Part shown: positions 7,544 through 15,494 of the stretch, piece by piece
How positions within the stretch are numbered: position 1 is the first letter of the stretch
How the letters are laid out: each line of letters begins with the position of its first letter
Source of the DNA: an uncultured Lachnospiraceae bacterium
Lineage (GTDB): Bacteria; Bacillota; Clostridia; Lachnospirales; Lachnospiraceae
DNA length: 48,971 nucleotides
Assembly: GCA_947589125.1 (NCBI GenBank)
Contig: CANPZZ010000002.1
Span: 1 to 48,971, forward strand
Reading direction: 5' to 3'
The notes under the pieces: model-generated
Seen by the model: the letters and a program-made list of their open reading frames with translations, nothing else
What the model was told of the DNA's origin: nothing
The model's database searches: none
Position numbers and translations under genes: made by a program

Positions 7544-8695
7544 ATGAATAAGGACGAGTTCTATATTGTAAACGGCGAAGTATATATCGAGGGACATTTT
7601 ATAAAAACGACCCTTCATATCGCTGACGGAAAGGTCTTTCTCTGCCGCGAGGACGCGCCCGCAGGCGCAGAGTGCGTGGACGCGGCGGGCAAAAAGATCG
7701 TTCCGGGATTTATCGATATTCATACCCATGGCGCGGTCGGTGTCGATGTCAACGGTGCGACGGCGGAGGATTTAAGAAAGATCGGCCGCTTTTTTGCCGG
7801 AAACGGCACCACCTCCTGGCTGATGTCGGTTCTGACCGATACGAAGGAGCAGACGGAGTGGTGCATCGACCAGTTTAAGGAGATGGATCAGTCCCCCTGC
7901 GACGCGGCGCAGCTTCTGGGCATCCATCTGGAGGGACCGTTCCTGGCGAAAGAGTATAAAGGAGCCATGCCGGAACATCTGCTTAAGAAGCCGGATGCGG
8001 CGCTGGTGCTTGATTATCAGAACCGGGCGGAAGGCAATATCCGTTACATTACCATCTCGCCGGAGGTGGAGCGTGCTGTGGAACTGATCCCGGAACTGAC
8101 GGCCCAGGGTATCGTGACGGCCATCGGCCATTCCGGCGCGGATTATGCGACGGCCATGGCGGCCATTCAGGCCGGTGCCGCCTGCAGCACCCACACATTT
8201 AACGCTATGCGGCTCCTGCACCAGCATGAGCCGGCCATTCTGGGAGCGGCGCTGGAGAGCGATATCTACTGCGAAATGATCTGCGACGGCTTCCATCTGC
8301 ATCCGGGGATCGTGAGGCTTCTCTGGAAGGTGAAGGGGCCCCGCAGGCTGATCGCCATTACGGACTCCATCATGGCGGCCGGGCTTCCCGACGGATTCTA
8401 TCATCTGGGCGTCAACGAGGTTGTCGTCAAGAACAGCGACGCGAAGCTGGTCAGCGATGGAACCCGGGCAGGCAGTACGCTGAACCAGAACCGGGCACTT
8501 AAGAATATCCTGAAATTTACCGGGCGGCCCCTGGAGGAGGTTCTGCCGGTATTCACCGAGAATCCGGCCCGGCTGATCGGCGTGTGGGACAGAAAGGGTT
8601 CCATCTCGGACGGAAAGGACGCGGATCTTGTGATGCTGGACGGGGAGATGAACGTGGCGGGAGTTTTCCTGCGCGGAAAGAGATTCGAAGCTTGA
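7544..8695 (+). CDS. nagA: N-acetylglucosamine-6-phosphate deacetylase
   Basis: The 383-residue amidohydrolase removes acetate from GlcNAc-6-phosphate to give glucosamine-6-phosphate, the NagB substrate. Visible motifs are GFIDIHTHG (H60, H62), HLEGPF with the metal-binding glutamate, AIGHSGADY, STHTFNAMRLLHQHEP, CDGFHLHP for substrate binding, and the catalytic aspartate in ITDSIMAAG. Length fits the family. AAAGGAGAG lies just before the ATG. A strong terminator follows directly, so it closes the six-gene cluster. Together with nagB, pfp, fba and tpiA it forms a continuous route from GlcNAc-6-phosphate to glyceraldehyde-3-phosphate. Confidence 0.93.
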   Translation: MNKDEFYIVNGEVYIEGHFIKTTLHIADGKVFLCREDAPAGAECVDAAGKKIVPGFIDIHTHGAVGVDVNGATAEDLRKIGRFFAGNGTTSWLMSVLTDTKEQTEWCIDQFKEMDQSPCDAAQLLGIHLEGPFLAKEYKGAMPEHLLKKPDAALVLDYQNRAEGNIRYITISPEVERAVELIPELTAQGIVTAIGHSGADYATAMAAIQAGAACSTHTFNAMRLLHQHEPAILGAALESDIYCEMICDGFHLHPGIVRLLWKVKGPRRLIAITDSIMAAGLPDGFYHLGVNEVVVKNSDAKLVSDGTRAGSTLNQNRALKNILKFTGRPLEEVLPVFTENPARLIGVWDRKGSISDGKDADLVMLDGEMNVAGVFLRGKRFEA

Positions 8696-8697
8696 GG

Positions 8698-8740
8698 AAA
8701 TGCCTGTTTCTGCCGGATATTGGCGGGGACAGGCATTTTT
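8698..8740 (+). terminator. Intrinsic terminator after nagA
   Basis: AAATGCCTGT pairs with ACAGGCATTT across a 21-base loop that has its own CTGCC/GGCGG pairing. The stem runs into TTTTT at 8736-8740. Confidence 0.85.
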
Positions 8741-8760
8741 GTGCGATTCGCGTTTCTGCA

Positions 8761-8789
8761 TTGACTTTAAAGAGGAGGAAAGCTATAAT
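8761..8789 (+). promoter_or_regulatory. Promoter of the gtrA-yfhO pair
   Basis: TTGACT (8761-8766), a 17-bp spacer, then a perfect TATAAT (8784-8789). It lies directly behind the nagA terminator and 33 bp before the gtrA ATG. Confidence 0.85.
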
Positions 8790-8821
8790 TGGAGAATACT
8801 GGGTTTTTATGAGGTGATGGC

Positions 8822-9280
8822 ATGTTTGCGAAGATCTGGAAGAAATTCGTCAACCGGGAGTCGGTAACCTATATCATATTTGGTGTACTGACGACAGCGG
8901 TTGACTGGGTTACCTACGCAGTGCTGTGGCGGCTGGGAACGGATTACCGGGTCTCCACGGCGCTTAGTTGGGCGGCCGCGGTTTTGTTTGCGTTTGTCAC
9001 CAATAAGCTGTTTGTGTTCCGAAGCTTTGAATTCCGGCCGGCCCTTCTGTGGAGGGAGTTTTCCGGATTTGTGGCGGCCAGGGCGGCGACAGGCGTATTT
9101 ACGATGGTGGCCATGATCGTCATGGTGGATGGTTTAAGATGGAATGAGTTTCTGGGGAAACTGGTGGTATCGGCCATTTCCCTGGTGTTAAATTATATAT
9201 TCAGCAAGTGGTTTATTTTTAAGAAGACGGAGAAGAAGACCGCAAGTGCTGGAGAGTCTGGAGGGACAGAAAGACCTTAA
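8822..9280 (+). CDS. GtrA-family membrane protein
   Basis: A 152-residue protein with four predicted membrane helices (roughly residues 15-37, 45-65, 80-102 and 113-133) and a basic C-terminus. The N-terminal YIIFGVLTTAVDW and the NKLFVFRS and NYIFSKWFIF segments are typical of the GtrA family. Members help move or flip lipid-linked sugars for surface polysaccharide or teichoic-acid glycosylation. GAGGTGATGGC precedes the ATG. The neighbour yfhO acts in the same kind of process, supporting a cell-envelope role. The exact sugar is unknown. Confidence 0.85.
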   Translation: MFAKIWKKFVNRESVTYIIFGVLTTAVDWVTYAVLWRLGTDYRVSTALSWAAAVLFAFVTNKLFVFRSFEFRPALLWREFSGFVAARAATGVFTMVAMIVMVDGLRWNEFLGKLVVSAISLVLNYIFSKWFIFKKTEKKTASAGESGGTERP

Positions 9281-9413
9281 GCCACGGGGAAATCGGCGTG
9301 GGGGAGGAGATCGCAAGCACCGAAGAATCCAACGTGGGGAAAAGAATGTAAACGTCAGAAAATCCGGCGGAGAGACAGATGGGGAGCGTGCCCGGAGGGC
9401 ATGATTAAAGAAG

Positions 9414-12400
9414 ATGGAATCGGATGAGATCAGGAAAACATCGGAGGAACTGGAAAAATTGCTGAAGGAATATGAGGAAGGCGCCTTAAAAGAATATTAC
9501 GATCTGGATAAGGTGAGCGCTTCGGACGAGGATTATGAAGGCGATGAGACTTCAGAGCCGGAGGCAGACGGCGCGGATACGCGCGGCGGTTTGAAAGCCG
9601 GCCGGGAATCGGAAAAATTTGAGAAATACCACGCTTTTGAGGAAGAATTTGAATCGAAAAAATTTGAGAAATACCATGCTTTTGAGAAAGAATTCGAATC
9701 GGAAGAATACGAGGCGGAAGATGATTTTGATCCAGAAGCGGAATATGATCCGCAGACGGATCGTGACGCAGAGGATTCGTATGATTCGGAAGCTGCGTCA
9801 GATACAGACGGATCAAAAGCGGTTAAGGAAGAGGGCTTTAAGGAACCAGGCAGTATTCCGGCATCCCGCAGCAAAGAGGCCCGAAAAGAGCGTAGAAAGG
9901 CCGGACAGACCGACACGGGCCTTCTGAATCTGTCCGGCGGCATGGGGCTGGCGGCAGCGTTTCTGATGCCAGTGTTGGTCATGATACTCGTTTTTGTTCA
10001 GAGAGGGATATTTCCTTTCGGCGACAAGTCTTTTCTGCGCACCGATATGTATCACCAGTACGCTCCGTTTTTCTCGGAGTTCCAGTACAAGCTGACGCAC
10101 GGTGGCAGCCTGCTCTACAGCTGGGACGTTGGCCTTGGCGTGAATTTCTCGGCGCTTTTCGCCTACTATCTGGCCAGTCCCTTAAACTGGCTGCTGGTTC
10201 TGTGCCCGAAGCTGTATGTGATTGAGTTTATGACCTATATGATCGTCTTAAAGATCGGGCTTTCCGGGCTGTCCTTTACGTATTACCTTCACCGCCACAG
10301 CGGACGCAGCGATTTCGGCGCGGCGTTTTTCGGTATTTTCTATGCGCTGTCCGGCTATATGGCGGCCTATAGCTGGAATATCATGTGGCTGGACTGCATC
10401 CTGCTGTTCCCATTGGTCATGCTGGGACTGGAGAATCTTGTAAAGAAACGCCGCGGCATACTTTACTGTGTGTGCCTGGGGCTGTGCATTCTGTCCAACT
10501 ACTATATCTCGATCATGATCTGTATCTTCATGGTGATCTATTTCGCGGCGCTTCTGATCCTGGAACACAGGAAAGGCAAGGGCTTCAGAGACTATGCTGT
10601 GAATATCGTCCAGTTTGGCGGCTGCTCCCTGGCGGCCGGCGGTCTGGCGGCCGTAGTGCTGCTGCCGGAGATCTATGCGCTGCAGGCGACGGCTTCCAGT
10701 GATTTTAATTTCCCGAAGACATTTACGTCTTATTTTTCCATTTTTGATATGTTCGCCCGCCATATCGGCAATATCGATGTGGAGATCGGACTGGATCACT
10801 GGCCCAATATCTACTGCGGAGTGGCTGTGCTGATGTTTTTCCTGCTGTATCTGGGCTGCAGGCAGATATCGGTGAAGCACAAGGCGGTGTACCTGAGCAT
10901 GATGCTCTTCTTCTTCGCCAGCTTCTCCATGAATACGCTGAATTTTATATGGCACGGGTTTCATTATCCCAACAGTCTTCCCTGCCGCCAGTCTTTCATT
11001 TATATCTTCCTGATGCTATATGTCTGTTATGAGGCCTACAGTCATCTTCACGAGATGGAGGAAGGACAGATTGGCCGGGCCTTCTTCGGTTCCGTGGTCT
11101 TTGTGATCCTGGCGGAGAAGCTGGTGGAGCAGGAACATTTCGAATTCTATATGTTCTATCTGGCGATCATTCTGCTGGCAGTCTATGCAGGACTGGTCTG
11201 GCTGTATAAGCAGGGGAAGATGGATCTTAGTCTTCTGCTTCTGCTGGCGCTGGCTGTGGTGACGGAGGAAGCGGCGACCAATACGATGTTTACCAGCGTG
11301 ACCACCACCAGCCGTTCCGCCTATATCCGCGACAACGAGGATGTGCGGACGCTGGTGGAGCAGATCCCTGCGGATGAAGGTTTCTACCGGATCGAGAAGG
11401 TGACCAGGAAGACGAAGAATGACGGCGCATGGATGAATTTCCCGACGGTGTCCCTGTTCTCTTCCACGGCTAATGCGGATCTGACGGCGTTTGTGAAGAC
11501 CATGGGCTGTGAGGGAAGCGTTAATGCCTACAGCATCACAGGCAGCACGCCTCTGGTGGATTCGCTGCTCGACGTCCGCTACGGACTGTATTCGGAGGAG
11601 CAGAACACGGACGAAGACAGGCTGCAGCTGGTAGGCCAGTCCGGAGACACCTGGCTTTATAAGCGGTATTTTACGCTGCCGCTGGGCGTTATGTTCCCGG
11701 ATTATTTCGACAGCGAATGGGTTCGCGACCAGAATAATCCGGCCCTGGTGCAGAATTCTTTCTGCAAAGGCGTCGGCGCCGATCCCGTGCTGGTGGATGT
11801 GGGCGGCGAGAATATGGGGGACAATTTCCGGTTCACGGCGGATATGGACGGCGATTATTACGTCTATATTTCCAATAAAAAGGTAGAGAAGGCTGAAGTC
11901 AGTAAGGACGGCGAAAGTCTCAGCTTTGACAATGTGAACCGCGGTTATCTGCTGGAGATCGGCTGGTGCAGATCCGGACAGACGGTTACGGTCAACGGCG
12001 AAGAAGGCGGCGTAAATCTGGACGCTTACGCCTACCGCTTCTCGAACGACGCGTTGAAGCAGGTGTATAATACCCTGATCCGCTATCCGTTCGAGGTGAC
12101 GGACTGGACGGATAACACGGTAGACGGCGTGGTCACTACGGAGAAAGACGGAGTTTTGTTCACCAGTATTCCTTATGATAAGGGCTGGACGGTGCTCCTG
12201 GACGGTGTCGAGACAGAGACGGAGAAGATATTTGACGCTTTCTTAAGCTTCCGCGTGCCGCCAGGGACCCATACGGTCAGCATGCGCTATGTGCCTCAGG
12301 GACTTACGGCCGGCGCGGCGGTGACCGTCGTGAGCGCGGCGGCGGTACTTGCGGCGGCGCTGATCGGATATGCGGCTGGAAAAAAGAAGAAACGCCTGCG

Positions 12401-12428
12401 CGGCAGAGGAGACGCGGACGAGGAGTAG
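9414..12428 (+). CDS. YfhO-family integral membrane protein with acidic repeat N-terminus
   Basis: The 1004-residue protein has a long acidic cytoplasmic tail (1-165), then about a dozen membrane helices from residue 180 on (first helix AAAFLMPVLVMILVF), a large extracellular region (about 630-970), and a last helix near 975-993 followed by KKKKRLRGR. YFDS, TSYFSIFDMFARH and the C-terminal FTSIPYDKGW belong to the YfhO family, which is linked to lipoteichoic-acid and glycolipid glycosylation. The tail contains a 15-residue tandem repeat (68-97). The start has only a weak AAAGAAG. The TAG stop lies in a 33-bp repeat that stays in frame with argH. The acidic tail is an addition that ordinary YfhO proteins are not expected to have. 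Confidence 0.85.
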   Translation: MESDEIRKTSEELEKLLKEYEEGALKEYYDLDKVSASDEDYEGDETSEPEADGADTRGGLKAGRESEKFEKYHAFEEEFESKKFEKYHAFEKEFESEEYEAEDDFDPEAEYDPQTDRDAEDSYDSEAASDTDGSKAVKEEGFKEPGSIPASRSKEARKERRKAGQTDTGLLNLSGGMGLAAAFLMPVLVMILVFVQRGIFPFGDKSFLRTDMYHQYAPFFSEFQYKLTHGGSLLYSWDVGLGVNFSALFAYYLASPLNWLLVLCPKLYVIEFMTYMIVLKIGLSGLSFTYYLHRHSGRSDFGAAFFGIFYALSGYMAAYSWNIMWLDCILLFPLVMLGLENLVKKRRGILYCVCLGLCILSNYYISIMICIFMVIYFAALLILEHRKGKGFRDYAVNIVQFGGCSLAAGGLAAVVLLPEIYALQATASSDFNFPKTFTSYFSIFDMFARHIGNIDVEIGLDHWPNIYCGVAVLMFFLLYLGCRQISVKHKAVYLSMMLFFFASFSMNTLNFIWHGFHYPNSLPCRQSFIYIFLMLYVCYEAYSHLHEMEEGQIGRAFFGSVVFVILAEKLVEQEHFEFYMFYLAIILLAVYAGLVWLYKQGKMDLSLLLLLALAVVTEEAATNTMFTSVTTTSRSAYIRDNEDVRTLVEQIPADEGFYRIEKVTRKTKNDGAWMNFPTVSLFSSTANADLTAFVKTMGCEGSVNAYSITGSTPLVDSLLDVRYGLYSEEQNTDEDRLQLVGQSGDTWLYKRYFTLPLGVMFPDYFDSEWVRDQNNPALVQNSFCKGVGADPVLVDVGGENMGDNFRFTADMDGDYYVYISNKKVEKAEVSKDGESLSFDNVNRGYLLEIGWCRSGQTVTVNGEEGGVNLDAYAYRFSNDALKQVYNTLIRYPFEVTDWTDNTVDGVVTTEKDGVLFTSIPYDKGWTVLLDGVETETEKIFDAFLSFRVPPGTHTVSMRYVPQGLTAGAAVTVVSAAAVLAAALIGYAAGKKKKRLRGRGDADEE
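9615..9704 (+). repeat. 45-bp in-frame repeat, 2 copies, in the yfhO tail
   Basis: KFEKYHAFEEEFESK (residues 68-82) is followed by KFEKYHAFEKEFESE (83-97). The DNA period is exactly 45 bp with few differences. More degenerate E/D-rich units follow, so the acidic tail probably grew by repeat expansion. Confidence 0.92.
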
Positions 12429-12608
12429 AACCGCGTCGGAAAGGTTACGGACGAGGAGCAGGACCACCGCGGAGAAGATGCGGACGAGGAGTAGGACCGC
12501 CGCGGAGAGGACGCGGGTGAGGAGCAGGACCACCGCGGAGAGGATGCAGGTGAGGAGCAGGACCGCCGCAGAGAGGATGCGGATGAGGGGCAGGCCATCA
12601 GGAAGAAC
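12411..12608 (+). repeat. 33-bp tandem repeat, 6 copies, spanning the yfhO stop codon
   Basis: Units start at 12411, 12444, 12477, 12510, 12543 and 12576. Each encodes an acidic 11-residue unit like DEEQDHRGEDA in the yfhO frame. The glutamine codon CAG in copies 2, 4, 5 and 6 is TAG in copies 1 (12426, the yfhO stop) and 3 (12492). The same frame continues without other stops into argH at 12660. Confidence 0.95.
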
Positions 12609-12659
12609 CGTCGCGGGGATATGACCAGGCAAAGGAAAGACGGAGAGGAGAATCACACC

Positions 12660-14036
12660 ATGAAATTATGGGGCGGACGTTTTACGAAGGAAGAGAATCA
12701 GGCGGTACATGAATTCAACGAGTCCCTGTCATTTGACCGGAGGCTTTACCGCCATGACATCATGGGAAGTATCGCCCATGTGAAGATGCTGGCGAAGCAG
12801 GGGATCGTATCGGAGGAAGACCGGGATGCGATCATTGCCGGACTGGAAGGAATCCTTAAGGATATCGAAGAAGGAAAACTGGAATTTACGAAGGAACACG
12901 AGGATATCCATTCCTTCGTGGAGGCGAACCTGACGGAGCGTATCGGCGAGGCCGGGAAGCGCCTCCACACGGGGCGCAGCCGCAACGACCAGGTGGCCCT
13001 GGATATGAAGCTTTACTGCCGGGATCAGGCGGATGAGATAAGCGGTCTGGTGAAGGAACTGGAGCAGGTCCTTCTTGGCGTCATGGAAACGAATTTGGAG
13101 ACCTATATGCCGGGCTTCACCCATCTGCAGAAGGCCCAGCCGGTGACCCTTGCCCACCATGTGGGAGCGTATTTTGAAATGTTTGAGCGCGACCGGGGAA
13201 GGCTTGCCGATCTCCGGAAGCGGATGAACCAGTGTCCCTTAGGCGCCGGCGCCCTGGCCGGGACCACCTATCCGTTGGACCGGGAATATACGGCGCAGCT
13301 GCTGGAATTTGACGGCCCTACCTATAACAGTATGGATTCGGTGGCGGACCGGGATTACCTGATCGAGCTTTTAAGCGCTCTTTCTGTCATCGCCATGCAC
13401 CTGAGCCGTTTCTGCGAGGAGATCATCCTCTGGAACAGCAATGAGTACCGGTTCGTGGAGATTGACGACGCCTACAGTACCGGCAGCAGTATCATGCCCC
13501 AGAAGAAGAACCCGGATATCGCGGAATTGGTCCGCGGTAAGACGGGGCGGGTTTACGGGGCGCTTATGTCCCTGCTGACTACGATGAAGGGTATTCCGCT
13601 GGCTTACAATAAAGATATGCAGGAGGACAAGGAGGTGGCCTTCGACGCCATTGACACGGTGAAGAACTGCCTTACGCTTTTTACCGGCATGATCTCGACC
13701 ATGACCTTCCGAAAGGATGTGATGGCCGCCAGCGCGAAGAACGGCTTTACCAACGCCACGGACGCGGCGGATTATCTGGTGAATAAGGGCGTGCCTTTCC
13801 GGGACGCCCATGGCATTGTGGGCCAGCTCGTACTGTACTGTATCGATAAAGGGATTGCGTTAGACGATATGAGCCTGGAGGAGTATAAGGCTGTCAGCCC
13901 GGTATTTGAAGAGGATATTTACGACGCGATCTCTCTTAAGACCTGTGTGGAGAAGCGCACCATCATAGGCGCGCCGGGTCCGGAGGTTATGAAAAAGGTG
14001 ATCGAAGCCTGTCGGGAACGGCTTGCCGGAGAGTAA
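12660..14036 (+). CDS. argH: Argininosuccinate lyase
   Basis: The 458-residue enzyme splits argininosuccinate to arginine and fumarate, the last step of arginine synthesis. The family signature GSSIMPQKKNPD, the N-terminal LWGGRF, the HEDIHSFVE and TGRSRNDQVALD segments and the LDREYTA region are all present. The ATG at 12660 follows GAGAGGAG; an ATG at 12621 in the same frame adds 13 residues but has no ribosome-binding site and the protein family starts at KLWGGRF. No argG is adjacent, so the gene is separated from the rest of the pathway. Its stop codon starts a 23-bp repeat array. Confidence 0.95.
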   Translation: MKLWGGRFTKEENQAVHEFNESLSFDRRLYRHDIMGSIAHVKMLAKQGIVSEEDRDAIIAGLEGILKDIEEGKLEFTKEHEDIHSFVEANLTERIGEAGKRLHTGRSRNDQVALDMKLYCRDQADEISGLVKELEQVLLGVMETNLETYMPGFTHLQKAQPVTLAHHVGAYFEMFERDRGRLADLRKRMNQCPLGAGALAGTTYPLDREYTAQLLEFDGPTYNSMDSVADRDYLIELLSALSVIAMHLSRFCEEIILWNSNEYRFVEIDDAYSTGSSIMPQKKNPDIAELVRGKTGRVYGALMSLLTTMKGIPLAYNKDMQEDKEVAFDAIDTVKNCLTLFTGMISTMTFRKDVMAASAKNGFTNATDAADYLVNKGVPFRDAHGIVGQLVLYCIDKGIALDDMSLEEYKAVSPVFEEDIYDAISLKTCVEKRTIIGAPGPEVMKKVIEACRERLAGE

Positions 14037-14142
14037 CAGCGGAACCGCGGAAAAAGTTATAGCGGAACCGCGGAAAAATTAACAGCGGGACCGCAGAAAA
14101 AGTAATAGCGGAATCGCGGAAAAATTAACAGCGGGATCGCGG
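14034..14142. repeat. 23-bp tandem repeat, about 4.7 copies, after argH
   Basis: AGCGG units begin at 14038, 14061, 14084, 14107 and 14130; the unit reads roughly AGCGGAACCGCGGAAAAATTAAC. The first TAAC contains the argH stop codon. The array fills the whole gap to the convergent AraC gene and ends at that gene's stop codon. CCGCGG in most units could pair, but there is no classic terminator. Confidence 0.95.
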
Positions 14143-15213
14143 CTACATCGGTTTCAGGCTCTTTGGCGTTTTTTCGCCGCCGACTTTGCCGGAACGGTTC
14201 ATCTGCCGGTATTTGGCCGGCGTCATATGGAAATTCTTTTTGAAAGCCCGGATGAAATTCTCCGGGTTTTCGTATCCCAGCGTTTCGCTGATCTGATTCA
14301 CGCTCATATCCGAATTCAGCAGGTAATCCTCCGCCGCCTGGAAGCGCATCCGCCGCACCAGTTCCGAGAAGGTGCAGCCCAGATGCTCCTTTAAGTATTT
14401 GGAGCAGTAGGGAACCGTATAGTGGAGGTGCCTGGCCAGGTCGGACAGGGTGATCGTGGAGAAATTCTGCCGTATCATATTAAGAAGCTCCAGATCAAGA
14501 AGTTTCGCCTTCGGGGGGGTGCTCTGGACACGGACCTGGGGATAGAGATTCATCCGGGCGAAAAAGGAAAGCAGCTGGGCGCCCAGGACCGGATTCGACA
14601 TCTGATCGGAACCTACCATCAGCTGGAACATGAACATGGCCATCAGCCGCAGGGCACGGTCGTCGCCGGTGTGGAAGAGCAGATACTGCTCATGGTTGCC
14701 GTTATAGAGGCTGTCCAGCAGGAAATGGCTGACGGTGGTGTCCCCGTCCAGAAGCGGGGCGCAGCAGCCGGAAAAGATCGCCGGGTGGATGGAGAAATAG
14801 AAAACCAGGCTGTCCGGAAGGAACTCATAGTCATGGCGCGCTCCCGGGGGCAGCAGGCAGAAATCGCCTTCCTTCAGGTATTCCAGATGGTTGTTGATCA
14901 CATTGGTGCAGGCCCCGGAGAGAATATAGCAGGCCTCGTAGTAATCGTGGCTGTGAATGACGGAGGGAAGACCCGGATGGCGCGTGACGATGATCTGGGC
15001 GTCCTCCGGAATATGGACTTCGGACGTCCTGTTGGTAAAATCGATATAATTCGTCCAGGTGAGCAGGGGAACGCCGCCGTTCTCCCCCTCCTTCATGTCC
15101 TCGAAGATCCAGTCGGATGCGTTCGGGAAATGGGTACGGTTCAGCTGTTCTATCATTATTTGCTCCAGAAATCGGTCTTTTCGTACGTATGTCGGATCCT
15201 GCTTGTAGTCCAT
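14143..15213 (-). CDS. AraC-family transcriptional regulator with cupin sensor
   Basis: This 356-residue protein has an N-terminal cupin domain (HSHDYYEACYILSG, LLPPGARHDYEF; roughly residues 75-150) for sugar sensing and a C-terminal pair of helix-turn-helix motifs (about 245-340: ITLSDLARHLHY and MSVNQISETLGYENPENFIRAFKKNFHMTP region). AraC members bind direct repeats upstream of sugar genes. It is divergent from the ABC transporter and GH genes, which are its likely targets. The ATG at 15213 has AAAGGA about 12 bp upstream. A good promoter lies in front of it. Confidence 0.92.
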   Translation of the reverse strand: MDYKQDPTYVRKDRFLEQIMIEQLNRTHFPNASDWIFEDMKEGENGGVPLLTWTNYIDFTNRTSEVHIPEDAQIIVTRHPGLPSVIHSHDYYEACYILSGACTNVINNHLEYLKEGDFCLLPPGARHDYEFLPDSLVFYFSIHPAIFSGCCAPLLDGDTTVSHFLLDSLYNGNHEQYLLFHTGDDRALRLMAMFMFQLMVGSDQMSNPVLGAQLLSFFARMNLYPQVRVQSTPPKAKLLDLELLNMIRQNFSTITLSDLARHLHYTVPYCSKYLKEHLGCTFSELVRRMRFQAAEDYLLNSDMSVNQISETLGYENPENFIRAFKKNFHMTPAKYRQMNRSGKVGGEKTPKSLKPM

Positions 15214-15263
15214 GGCAACCCTGTCCTTTTTTCATATGGTAAATTTGTGGTCAATTTCTATTA

Positions 15264-15292
15264 AGTATATCATGATTTGCGGTGATTGTTAA
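15264..15292 (-). promoter_or_regulatory. Promoter of the araC-type regulator
   Basis: On the minus strand TTAACA (15292-15287), 17 bp, TATACT (15269-15264). Five of six bases match in each box. Confidence 0.7.
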
Positions 15293-15299
15293 TAAAAAT

Positions 15300-15347
15300 A
15301 TTGTGTGAAAGCAGGAAAAATGTTCCGAAAATTGTGTAATTATCACA
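15300..15347. promoter_or_regulatory. Candidate AraC-type operator: direct repeats and dyad
   Basis: ATTGTGT occurs at 15300 and 15331, 31 bp apart (about three helical turns), the arrangement AraC-type regulators favour. The second copy also forms TGTG-N7-CACA (TGTGTAATTATCACA). The position between the divergent promoters fits a regulator site. Assignment is inference. Confidence 0.4.
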
Positions 15348-15409
15348 TAAATATTAAAAAGTGATAGATGCATTGCTTAAACGAGGTCATATGCGCGTAA
15401 GGTATCATT

Positions 15410-15418
15410 TGTTATACT
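15410..15418 (+). promoter_or_regulatory. Extended -10 promoter of the ABC transporter genes
   Basis: TGTTATACT gives an extended -10 (TGn-TATACT) with no good -35 at 17 bp, as expected for an activator-dependent promoter. It lies about 77 bp before the first permease ATG. Confidence 0.55.
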
Positions 15419-15494
15419 TATTATCCAGAAATACCAAGTTGAGTAGGGCGGAAGCCTGAAAAAATATAAAAAATCACAAGGAGGTTTGAGAGCA

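Noticed and set aside
12660-14036. argH as part of a real yfhO-argH fusion
   Set aside because: Two TAG codons intervene, argH has its own ribosome-binding site and canonical start, so separate proteins are the default; kept only as a finding to test.
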